A DNA stretch of 8,864 nucleotides from JAFAVZ01 sp036009105 (GTDB lineage: Bacteria > Acidobacteriota > Thermoanaerobaculia > Gp7-AA8), in NCBI GenBank assembly GCA_036009105.1, contig DASYMJ010000224.1:1-8864 (forward strand), read 5' to 3'. This document shows positions 1 to 5,391 of the stretch, piece by piece; the stretch's first letter is position 1, and every line of letters begins with the position of its first letter. The notes beneath the pieces were generated by a model. That model searched no databases and was not told the origin of the DNA. It saw only the letters and a program-made list of their open reading frames with translations. Made by a program: the position numbers and the translations under genes.

Positions 1-85
1 CCCGCACCGTCTCGAGCGGAAATGCCTCCGACAGTACCCCGATGCCCGCCTTCCCGATGTCGAACCTCCGCGCCGACACTCCCAT
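1..85 (-). CDS. IS4-family transposase, N-terminal fragment (cut by window edge)
   Basis: Only the first 28 codons are inside the window. Reading leftward from ATG at 85-83 gives a start MGVSARRFDIGK followed by GVLSEAFPLETVR. The 'VL-x-x-AFP-x-E-x-V' pattern near the N-terminus is what I know from the N-terminal domain of IS4-type DDE transposases, which is followed in full-length proteins by a cut-and-paste RNase H-fold catalytic domain, not visible here. The start is supported by a strong Shine-Dalgarno sequence, GGGAGGG at 96-90, four bases before the ATG. The gene faces the same way as the operon to its right and is separated from it by about 60 bp of non-coding DNA that looks like an IS end. 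The family call rests on a short stretch and is moderate; a different small protein cannot be excluded. Confidence 0.55.
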   Translation of the reverse strand, partial: MGVSARRFDIGKAGIGVLSEAFPLETVR

Positions 86-116
86 CACACCCTCCCTTCG
101 GCCGCGTCAATGATCG

Positions 117-136
117 CTTAACTTAAGGCCATTGGC
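117..136. repeat. Pair of adjacent short palindromes in the IS leader
   Basis: Two back-to-back inverted repeats occupy this stretch: an 11-bp CTTAA-C-TTAAG (117-127) and a 9-bp GCCA-T-TGGC (128-136). They are AT-richer than their surroundings and lie between the membrane-protein gene and the transposase start. They may be transposase-binding or promoter-overlapping sequence of the insertion element; this role is inferred from position only. Confidence 0.4.
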
Positions 137-147
137 TCTAGACCGCA

Positions 148-876
148 CTAGACCGGCAAGTGCGCCCCGCTGGCCAGCCACCCGCCCAACACCTCTCCGA
201 TCACCACCGCCACCACATCCACATAAAGGATGCCAGTCGCCGCCATCGTGGAGCGGATGCGTACCGTGCCCCACACCATCGGGTAGAGCGCCAGCGGGCC
301 GGCGAGGCCCCAGCCGGCGCGCATCCACCAGAAGATGTCGGTGTACACGTGCGCGCCGCCGATGAGCGCCGCAATCACGACGAGCACGCGCAAGGCGGCG
401 GCGAAGAGCGTGGCGATGGTCAACCGCTTGAGCGGATCGATGGGCATACCGCGCACCACCAGGTACCAGTGGCCGAGCGTCATGGCCAACGTCACGCTGC
501 CGAGGAGGGCGATGCTGCTGATGGCGCCGGCGATGCTCCAGGCGAACGAGGCCGGGTTCATCGCGGCGTCGAAGGAGAAGATGCCGGCGCCGAGGTAGGC
601 GATGGTGACGGCGACGGACGAAGCGCGATAGATCAGGCGCTTCGGGTACGGCATGGCGATCCATAACAGGACCGTCAGCACGACCGGGGCGAGGTCGCCC
701 AGGGCGAGCTCGTGGCGGCGAGCGAGGAAGTGGGCGCCAGCGGCGCAGAGCGCGAGCGCGGCGGAGCAGAGGAGCACCAGGCGGTAGAACTTCACGCCCG
801 CGTTGCGGCGGCCGACCAGCGGCAGAAACACGAAGAGGCCGGCGGCGAGGTCGATGAGGAAGAGCGCGAGGAGCAA
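148..876 (-). CDS. Unrecognised integral membrane protein, about 8 TM segments
   Basis: A 242-residue protein made almost entirely of hydrophobic helices, roughly at residues 2-21, 31-52, 58-77, 82-102, 111-141 (a long helix or tight pair), 151-174, 186-205 and 211-236. A conserved-looking loop GHWYLVVRGMPIDPL starts at about residue 136. I do not recognise the family and assign no function. The start is TTG at 876-874, two codons' distance after the deacetylase stop (TAG 882-880); GGAG six bases upstream of the TTG, inside the end of the deacetylase gene, serves as ribosome binding site and implies translational coupling. It is the last gene of the run before the insertion sequence. The ending GGWLASGAHLPV looks like a natural C-terminus, so I do not think the insertion truncated it, but this is not certain. 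Real coding is supported by the TM pattern and tight packing. Confidence 0.8.
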   Translation of the reverse strand: MLLALFLIDLAAGLFVFLPLVGRRNAGVKFYRLVLLCSAALALCAAGAHFLARRHELALGDLAPVVLTVLLWIAMPYPKRLIYRASSVAVTIAYLGAGIFSFDAAMNPASFAWSIAGAISSIALLGSVTLAMTLGHWYLVVRGMPIDPLKRLTIATLFAAALRVLVVIAALIGGAHVYTDIFWWMRAGWGLAGPLALYPMVWGTVRIRSTMAATGILYVDVVAVVIGEVLGGWLASGAHLPV

Positions 877-879
877 CCG

Positions 880-1743
880 CTACTCCACGACCGCGCTCGC
901 GCGCAGGAGGCGGAAGCCGCGCGTGCGGAGCTTGGGGATCTCCTCGGCCAGCACCTTCATCGTCACAGGATAGGGATGGCCGATGCCGACCGCCACGCCG
1001 CGCGACTCCGCCTCGTCGGCCAGTTGCGCGAGCTGATGGCGGACCGCGGCCTCGCTCTGCTCGTCATCGAGGAAGACGTTGCGCGAGGCGGTGCGGATGT
1101 TCATCTCCCTGGCCAGCGAGCCGGCCACCGAGCCGCCGGTCGTCTTCGAGTCGATGAAGTACATCCCCTTCGGCAGCGCGCCGAGGACGCTGGTCATCAC
1201 CCGGCGGTCGGCGGTGGCGCGGGAGCCCATGTGGTTGTTCATGCCGACCGCGAACGGCACGGCGCCGACGTTCTCCCGCGTGATGCGCGCCACCTCGTTG
1301 TCGCTCATCGACGTGAGCACGGCGTTCTCGCCGGGGGACATGCGCGGATAGCCGACCGGCTCCATCGGCAGATGGCAGAGCACCTCGAAGCCGCGCGCGT
1401 GGAGCGTGCGCGCGTACTCGCCGGCGTGCGCGCCGTTGGGGAGCACGGCGAAGTTGAGGTTGGGATCGATTTGCATCGCGTCCGCGAGCGGCTGATGGGC
1501 GAAGCCGATGTCATCCAGGATGAGGACGATCTGGCCCTTGCGCTTCGCGGCCGGCTTCGGCGCGATGACCGCCGCTTCGAGCGCGGGCTGCCTGGGCCGA
1601 GGAGCGGCCGGGCGGACATCGCGCAGGAAGCGGGAGCCCAGAAACACGACGAGGCCGGCGATGGGGATGAGCATCAGCACCGCGACGCTGCGAAACGAGC
1701 TCGCACGACGCGGCACCGGCTTTCTCCCCTCCCGACCTGCCAT
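880..1743 (-). CDS. Divergent polysaccharide deacetylase family protein (YibQ/DUF610-like)
   Basis: A 287-residue protein with a basic N-terminus, one membrane anchor or uncleaved signal at about residues 19-38, a proline/alanine linker (45-68), then the deacetylase-like domain. Visible family motifs are ILDDIG (D77, D78), LPMEP (125-129), NNHMGS (169-174), FIDSKTT around D198, and GIGHPYP (253-259). The family is the YibQ-type NodB-like fold; its enzymatic substrate is not established, and a periplasmic cell-envelope role is inferred. In many bacteria it sits beside envC and ctpA, as here. Start choice is open: the ATG at 1743 has no Shine-Dalgarno but lies 9 bases after a TACAAT box (1758-1753), while GTG at 1716 (residue 10) is preceded seven bases upstream by GGGAGGGGAG and keeps the whole membrane segment. 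It would make the protein 278 residues. Confidence 0.88.
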   Translation of the reverse strand: MAGREGRKPVPRRASSFRSVAVLMLIPIAGLVVFLGSRFLRDVRPAAPRPRQPALEAAVIAPKPAAKRKGQIVLILDDIGFAHQPLADAMQIDPNLNFAVLPNGAHAGEYARTLHARGFEVLCHLPMEPVGYPRMSPGENAVLTSMSDNEVARITRENVGAVPFAVGMNNHMGSRATADRRVMTSVLGALPKGMYFIDSKTTGGSVAGSLAREMNIRTASRNVFLDDEQSEAAVRHQLAQLADEAESRGVAVGIGHPYPVTMKVLAEEIPKLRTRGFRLLRASAVVE

Positions 1744-1752
1744 GGAGGAGCT

Positions 1753-1758
1753 ATTGTA
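1753..1758 (-). promoter_or_regulatory. Possible -10 box before the deacetylase gene
   Basis: TACAAT on the minus strand, five of six matches to the sigma-70 -10 consensus, ends nine bases before the ATG at 1743. This is the distance expected for a leaderless transcript. No convincing -35 hexamer is present, and the position where it would fall lies in the GC-rich hairpin. The call rests on one hexamer and spacing only. Confidence 0.25.
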
Positions 1759-1762
1759 CCGC

Positions 1763-1784
1763 GGGCCGGCTGGAGAGCCGGCCC
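1763..1784. repeat. Perfect 9-bp GC-rich hairpin, REP-like palindrome
   Basis: GGGCCGGCT (1763-1771) and AGCCGGCCC (1776-1784) are perfect reverse complements around a four-base loop (GGAG on plus, CTCC on minus). The hairpin sits in the 45-bp gap between the S41 gene stop (1789) and the deacetylase start (1743), the largest gap inside the operon. There is no following T-run in the direction of transcription, so it is a poor intrinsic terminator. Its form, a short extragenic GC palindrome, fits a REP-like dispersed repeat or an mRNA-stabilising or attenuating hairpin between cistrons. I see no second copy in this window. Confidence 0.7.
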
Positions 1785-1788
1785 TACG

Positions 1789-2991
1789 CTATGCGGCGGA
1801 CTTCGCCGGCGCCGCGGCCTGCTGCGGCTCGGTGAAGAGCGACAGCGCCTTCTCCAGGATCGCGTCCGGCTGCACCTGCTTCTTCCCCGCTTCCTTCGAG
1901 CCTGGCTCCGGCGCGGCGTTCGCGCTCAAATCGACCAGCACGTCCGGACGGATGCCCTGCTCCTTGATCGGCTTGAGGTCGGGCGTGGTGTAGTGGCCGA
2001 CGGTCATCTGCACGCCGCCACCGCTGGGGAGGCCGATGAACGACTGCACGATGGCCTTGCCGTACGTCGGCACGCCGACCAGCTTGCCGCGCTGGTTGCC
2101 GTGGATCGCCGCCGCGAAGACTTCCGCGCCGGCCGCCGTGGAGTTGTCGGTGAGGACCTGCAGGTCGCCGTCGTAGGCCGTGTTCCGGTCGGCCTGCCAG
2201 CGGCGCTGCTCGACCCGGCGCCCCTCGATGGAGGTGATGAGGCCGCTGGTCAGCAGGTCGTCCGCCGCGGTGATGGCCTGCTCGACGTCGCCGCCGGCGT
2301 TGCCGCGCAGGTCGACGATCAGCTTGCGGTTCCCGCTCTTGCGCACCTGTTCCAGCGCGTTGTGAAACTGCGCCGCCGTGTCTTTCTCGAAATACGGGAT
2401 CTTGATGACGGCCACGCCGCGCACGTTCTCGCTGGTGATGTTGAGGGGATGGAAGCTCGCCTGCTGGAGGGTGAAGTCCTCGCGCTTGGTCTGCCCGCCA
2501 CGGATGACGTGCAGCTTGAGCTGCTTGCCGCTGTGCAGGGCGTTGCGCACTTCCCAGATGGCCATCTTCTGGGCCGTCTTGCCGTCGACCTTCTCGATGA
2601 AGTCGCCCCGCTCGATGCCCGCCTTCGCGGCGGGCGAGCCCGGCACCGCGGAGAGGACGTACGCGTAGCCGAACCGCTTGCTGAGCACGAGGCCGATGCC
2701 GTTGTCCTCATCATCCTCGAAGTGCTTGTACGTCGCCATCTGGGCGGGGGGGACGTAGTAGCTGAACTCGTCCACGGCGTCGGTGACGCCGGCAAACGCG
2801 CCGTCCATCAACTGCTCCGGCGGCGCCTGCTCCACGTAGTTGCTCCTCACCAGGTCATAAACCTCGGAGAAGATGCTGAGGTAGCGATAGAGGTTGTTCT
2901 TCTGCGTCGCCTGCCCGAAGAGCGCGCCGCCGAGGAGGGAGATCATGAGGAACACGGAGAGGGAGAGGAAGGCGATCTTTCGTTTGCTCAT
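1789..2991 (-). CDS. S41/CtpA-like PDZ protein, apparent pseudo-protease (catalytic Ser replaced by Ala)
   Basis: A 400-residue exported protein of the C-terminal processing peptidase family: signal or anchor helix (about 6-26), helical N-terminal region (35-80), PDZ domain (about 90-170, with GIGLVL and PGSPAAKAGIERGD), then the S41 domain (185-355) containing VDLRGNAGGD (226-235). Length and layout are normal for the family. In E. coli Prc/Tsp the nucleophile is the middle Ser of SASASE, 25 residues before the Lys of TFGKG. Here the aligned segment is STAAGAE (284-290), giving Ala287 at the nucleophile position, and TYGKA gives Lys312, exactly 25 residues later. The Lys is kept, the Ser is not. 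A protein-binding or scaffold role at the cell wall is therefore as likely as proteolysis. The gene starts 15 bp after the EnvC-like gene with GAGG near that stop, and has an Ala/Pro-rich C-terminal tail. Confidence 0.92.
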   Translation of the reverse strand: MSKRKIAFLSLSVFLMISLLGGALFGQATQKNNLYRYLSIFSEVYDLVRSNYVEQAPPEQLMDGAFAGVTDAVDEFSYYVPPAQMATYKHFEDDEDNGIGLVLSKRFGYAYVLSAVPGSPAAKAGIERGDFIEKVDGKTAQKMAIWEVRNALHSGKQLKLHVIRGGQTKREDFTLQQASFHPLNITSENVRGVAVIKIPYFEKDTAAQFHNALEQVRKSGNRKLIVDLRGNAGGDVEQAITAADDLLTSGLITSIEGRRVEQRRWQADRNTAYDGDLQVLTDNSTAAGAEVFAAAIHGNQRGKLVGVPTYGKAIVQSFIGLPSGGGVQMTVGHYTTPDLKPIKEQGIRPDVLVDLSANAAPEPGSKEAGKKQVQPDAILEKALSLFTEPQQAAAPAKSAA

Positions 2992-3006
2992 TGTCTGTTG
3001 GTTACC

Positions 3007-4146
3007 TCAGCGCAACCATGTCTGCGGATCTTCGGGGTGATTGTCGTTGCGGATCTCGAAGTAGAGATAGCCGGCCTTCGCGTCCTCCGCTTCGCCGACT
3101 CCTGCAATCGGCTGGCCCGTGGTCACCTTCTCGCCGACCATGACGCCCGGCGCCTTGAGGTTTCCATAGAGCGAGAACACGCGGTTGCCGTGATCCAGTA
3201 CGATCAAGTTTCCGTATCCCTTGAACCACTGCGAAAAAAGAACTGTTCCCCCGAACACCGCGCGGACCGCCACGCCTGGGGCCGCCGCGATCTTAAGGCC
3301 GTTGTTCGACGTCACCGTGTCAAATTTCGGGTTCCTTTGTTTACCGAAACGTTCGACGATCTTCCCCTCCACCGGCCAGGCCAGCGCGCCCTGAACGGCC
3401 CGGATGTCGCTCGCCGCGCCGACGCGCTGCTGTTTGGAGAGGCTGGTGATGAGGCGCTCCAACCGCCGCGCTTTCTCCTCCAGCTCGGCCAGGCTCTGGG
3501 CGGAGGTGGTCTCCTCCGTCCGTAGCGAGGCGACCAGCCGCTCCTTCTGATCGTGGGCCGCGGCGACAGCGCGCTGGCGGTCTTCCACGAGGCGGCGCAT
3601 CTGGACCAGCCGCTTCTGCCGGTCGGCGAGATCGAAGTAGCGCAGGCTGAGCTGCTTCCTGGCCGCCTGGAAGCGCGAGACGGCGCGCGAGTCGCGGGCG
3701 ACGAGATAGCTGAGCATCGACATCGCTTCGATCGGATCGCGGCGCTGGTCGATGGCGAGGAACATGCGCAGGTAGCTCAGCCCGCCGAACCGGTAGAGGA
3801 CGGCGAGGCGGCGGGAGAGGTACTTCTTCTGCCGCTCGATCTTCGGGGTGAGGGAGGTGATCTGCTGCTCGACGGCGTGCTGTTCCTGCTCCAGCCGCGA
3901 TTGCAGATCGACGGCAATCTCCAGCTCGCGGCTGCGGATGCCGAGCTCGAGGTCGACTTCCTCCAGCTCCTGCCGCGCGCTGCGCGCCTGGCGCCTCACG
4001 TCTTCCAGCCGGTCGCGGAGCCTGGTGATCTCGCCGCGGATGCGGTCGAGGTCCGCGTTCTGCCTGGTCTGGGAGTGCGCGGTGGCGATGCTCAGCGCCG
4101 CGACGACGGCCAGCGCGATCAGCCTAGCTCGCATCGCGCAAGGCAT
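3007..4146 (-). CDS. EnvC-like murein hydrolase activator (degenerate LytM/M23 domain)
   Basis: A 379-residue exported protein with a signal peptide (about 5-25), a long coiled-coil region (about 28-110 and 155-242, rich in Arg, Glu, Gln, Leu) and a C-terminal LytM/M23 fold (about 253-379). Active M23 enzymes bind zinc through HxGxD and HxH. Here the first motif reads NNGLK (281-285) and the second YLY (360-362, in YLYFEIR), so these ligands are missing, as in E. coli EnvC, which also ends in a LYFEIR motif. Such proteins do not cut peptidoglycan but activate amidases at the division site; the partner amidase is not in the window. The gene overlaps the 3' end of the RNase III gene. Two ATGs are possible, at 4146 (23-bp overlap) and 4134 (11-bp overlap, cleaner signal peptide MRARLIALAVVAAL); neither has a standard ribosome binding site. 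Confidence 0.9.
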   Translation of the reverse strand: MPCAMRARLIALAVVAALSIATAHSQTRQNADLDRIRGEITRLRDRLEDVRRQARSARQELEEVDLELGIRSRELEIAVDLQSRLEQEQHAVEQQITSLTPKIERQKKYLSRRLAVLYRFGGLSYLRMFLAIDQRRDPIEAMSMLSYLVARDSRAVSRFQAARKQLSLRYFDLADRQKRLVQMRRLVEDRQRAVAAAHDQKERLVASLRTEETTSAQSLAELEEKARRLERLITSLSKQQRVGAASDIRAVQGALAWPVEGKIVERFGKQRNPKFDTVTSNNGLKIAAAPGVAVRAVFGGTVLFSQWFKGYGNLIVLDHGNRVFSLYGNLKAPGVMVGEKVTTGQPIAGVGEAEDAKAGYLYFEIRNDNHPEDPQTWLR

Positions 4147-4819
4147 GCCTCGCCGCCTGCTGCTGCGCTTCCTTCTTGGAGGTCCCCTCGCCGCGAGCCG
4201 ACTTGCTGCCGAACTTCACCTCGACGATGAACATCTTGTCGTGATCGGGACCCACCTCGTCGACGACGCGGTACTCGGGCAGCGGCCAGCCCCTCCCCTG
4301 GGCCAGCTCCTGCAGCGCGGTCTTGTAGTCGTGGAAGAGGAGGTCGTCCTCGTCCAGGGCGCGCAGGTCATCCGCGAACGACTGCTCGATGACGCGCCGC
4401 ACCGGCTCGACGCCGCCATCCAGATACACCGCGGCGATCATCGCCTCGAAGAGGTTGGCCAGCAGCGAGTCCTTCTTCCGCCCGCCGGTCTTCTCCTCCC
4501 CGATGCCGAGGAGGATCACATCCCCCATCCCGTACTGCCGCGCCTTGGCCGCGAGGCTGGTGGCGCTGACCAGGTAAGCCTTCATCTTGGAGAGGGCGCC
4601 CTCATCGAGCTCGGGGAACTGGCGGAAGAGGAGGTCGCCGATGACGAAGCCGAGGACGGAGTCGCCGAGGAATTCGAAGGTCTCGTTGTGGCGGACGTCG
4701 TCCGCTTTCGCCTCGTGGGAGTAGGACTTGTGGGTGAGGGCGCGGCGGAGGAGGTCGCGGCGCCCGAAGGTGTACCCGATGCGCGCTTCGAAGCTGCCGA
4801 GGTCGTCGTCGAGTGTCAC
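4124..4819 (-). CDS. rnc: Ribonuclease III
   Basis: Double-strand-specific endoribonuclease acting in rRNA and mRNA processing. With GTG at 4819 the protein has 231 residues, close to E. coli Rnc (226). The RNase III domain fills about residues 5-150 with the signature NETFEFLGDS (E46, E49, D53) and the second catalytic block LLANLFEA, where Asn122 stands at the position of E. coli Asp114 and Glu125 matches Glu117. The double-stranded RNA-binding domain follows at about 162-230 (DYKTALQELAQ at its start, the basic TSKKEAQQQAARHAL at its end). A TTG at 4873 would add 18 residues, but these lie inside the Uma2 gene and read like out-of-frame sequence (PSLRHLRL), so I prefer GTG 21 bp after the Uma2 stop. 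There is no Shine-Dalgarno, but TATACT sits ten bases upstream. The 3' end overlaps the EnvC-like gene. Confidence 0.95.
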   Translation of the reverse strand: MTLDDDLGSFEARIGYTFGRRDLLRRALTHKSYSHEAKADDVRHNETFEFLGDSVLGFVIGDLLFRQFPELDEGALSKMKAYLVSATSLAAKARQYGMGDVILLGIGEEKTGGRKKDSLLANLFEAMIAAVYLDGGVEPVRRVIEQSFADDLRALDEDDLLFHDYKTALQELAQGRGWPLPEYRVVDEVGPDHDKMFIVEVKFGSKSARGEGTSKKEAQQQAARHALRDAS

Positions 4820-4829
4820 TCGGGGAGTG

Positions 4830-4835
4830 AGTATA
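4830..4835 (-). promoter_or_regulatory. Possible -10 box directly before the RNase III start
   Basis: TATACT on the minus strand, five of six matches to the -10 consensus, ends ten bases before the GTG start of the RNase III gene in the short gap after the Uma2 stop. No -35 match is seen at 16-18 bases. With no Shine-Dalgarno before this start, a near-leaderless internal transcript is possible. Low confidence. Confidence 0.25.
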
Positions 4836-4839
4836 GCGG

Positions 4840-5370
4840 TCAGGCGAAGATGTCGGAGAGAGGGAGCTGCCAACCCGGCACGACGTCATCCACGGTAAGG
4901 ACGCTTTCCACTTCGGTGGTGCCCGTCGCGCGGTGGATGGTGACGGTCTTGCGGCGGGGGTCGACGATGACGACGGCCTGCACGCCGGCGCGGAGGTATT
5001 CGTCCTTTTTTTCGGCGACGTCGCTGTACCTGTCCGTGGGCGAAATGACTTCGATGGCAAGGTCGGGGGCGGACGGAAAATCATCTGCCTCTTCCAGCCG
5101 TTCCGTCCGGACGAAGGAGACGTCGGGACAGCGGACCGTATCCGGGTCGCGCGACAGGAGAAACCCCGTGTCAGACGAGTAAACGTCTCCAAGGCTGCGT
5201 TCAAGGACCCACGCGCCCAGCCTGACGTGAATCCTGCCCGCAATACGACCATGCTTGCGCTTCGCCGGTGACATCTTCCTCAGTTCCCCCTGCACCAGCT
5301 CGTAGCGGTAGCCGTCCTCCGGCATCTGGAGGAGCTCGTCCGCGGTCATGAGTCTGGTGTCGACGGTCAT
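4840..5370 (-). CDS. Uma2 (DUF820) family nuclease-like protein, copy 1
   Basis: A 176-residue protein of the Uma2/DUF820 family, predicted PD-(D/E)xK-fold nucleases whose biological role is largely unknown. Visible motifs are YELVQGELRKMSP (23-35), RCPDVSFV, APDLAIEVISP and VQAVVIVDPRRKTV. The PDV aspartate, the Glu of IEV and the basic residues following VDP match the usual active-site layout. Length is typical for the family, so the gene looks intact. Start ATG at 5370 is shared with copy 2 in sequence (MTVDTRL), and GAGGTAGGAT lies upstream as ribosome binding site. The gap to copy 2 is 21 bp, and the RNase III start follows 20 bp after the stop, so it appears co-transcribed. It is roughly 60 percent identical to copy 2 by eye. 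Confidence 0.9.
   Translation of the reverse strand: MTVDTRLMTADELLQMPEDGYRYELVQGELRKMSPAKRKHGRIAGRIHVRLGAWVLERSLGDVYSSDTGFLLSRDPDTVRCPDVSFVRTERLEEADDFPSAPDLAIEVISPTDRYSDVAEKKDEYLRAGVQAVVIVDPRRKTVTIHRATGTTEVESVLTVDDVVPGWQLPLSDIFA
5266..5322. repeat. Near-identical direct repeat, copy in Uma2 gene 1
   Basis: This 57-bp segment, encoding the YELVQGELRKMSP region, matches 5821-5877 with only three mismatches (54 of 57 bases). It is the best-preserved part of the Uma2 tandem duplication and is a possible substrate for recombination that would delete or fuse the two genes. Confidence 0.85.
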
Positions 5371-5391
5371 GGATTCATCCTACCTCGGAGG

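Larger units (their letters stand above)
1..137 (-). mobile_element. Left part of an IS4-like insertion sequence (5' end with transposase start)
   Basis: The transposase start at 85 is preceded by a non-coding leader (86 to about 137) that is noticeably less GC-rich than the flanking genes. It carries two adjacent short palindromes: CTTAA-C-TTAAG at 117-127 and GCCA-T-TGGC at 128-136. Such sequence between the IS tip and the transposase start is typical of IS ends. The exact tip cannot be fixed because the other end of the element lies outside the window, so no inverted repeat or target duplication can be verified. The outer boundary is an estimate placed between the second palindrome and the stop codon of the membrane-protein gene at 148. 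Confidence 0.4.

Noticed and set aside
138..155. Direct repeat CTAGACCG at 138-145 and 148-155 as an insertion target duplication
   Set aside because: A target duplication would flank the whole element, but both copies lie on the same side of it. It is probably chance or local slippage.
1763..1784. Hairpin as a rho-independent terminator
   Set aside because: No T-run follows it on the minus strand; the next bases are GCGGTACAATAG. The genes on both sides also belong to one functional cluster.
712..3525. Very long open frame of about 937 codons on the plus strand
   Set aside because: It runs antisense to three well-supported genes (deacetylase, S41, EnvC-like), is built of Arg/His/Asp/Glu/Ala/Val low-complexity runs and has no recognisable domain. 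Long antisense frames are expected in GC-rich DNA.
4454..4456. Asn122 in place of E. coli Asp114 as evidence of inactive RNase III
   Set aside because: From memory, Asn at this position is common among bacterial RNase III proteins, and the other acidic residues (E46, E49, D53, E125) are intact. I treat the enzyme as active.
4820..4873. Longer RNase III starting at TTG 4873
   Set aside because: The extra 18 residues overlap the Uma2 coding region, are not RNase III-like and would make the protein longer than usual. GTG at 4819 fits the family length.
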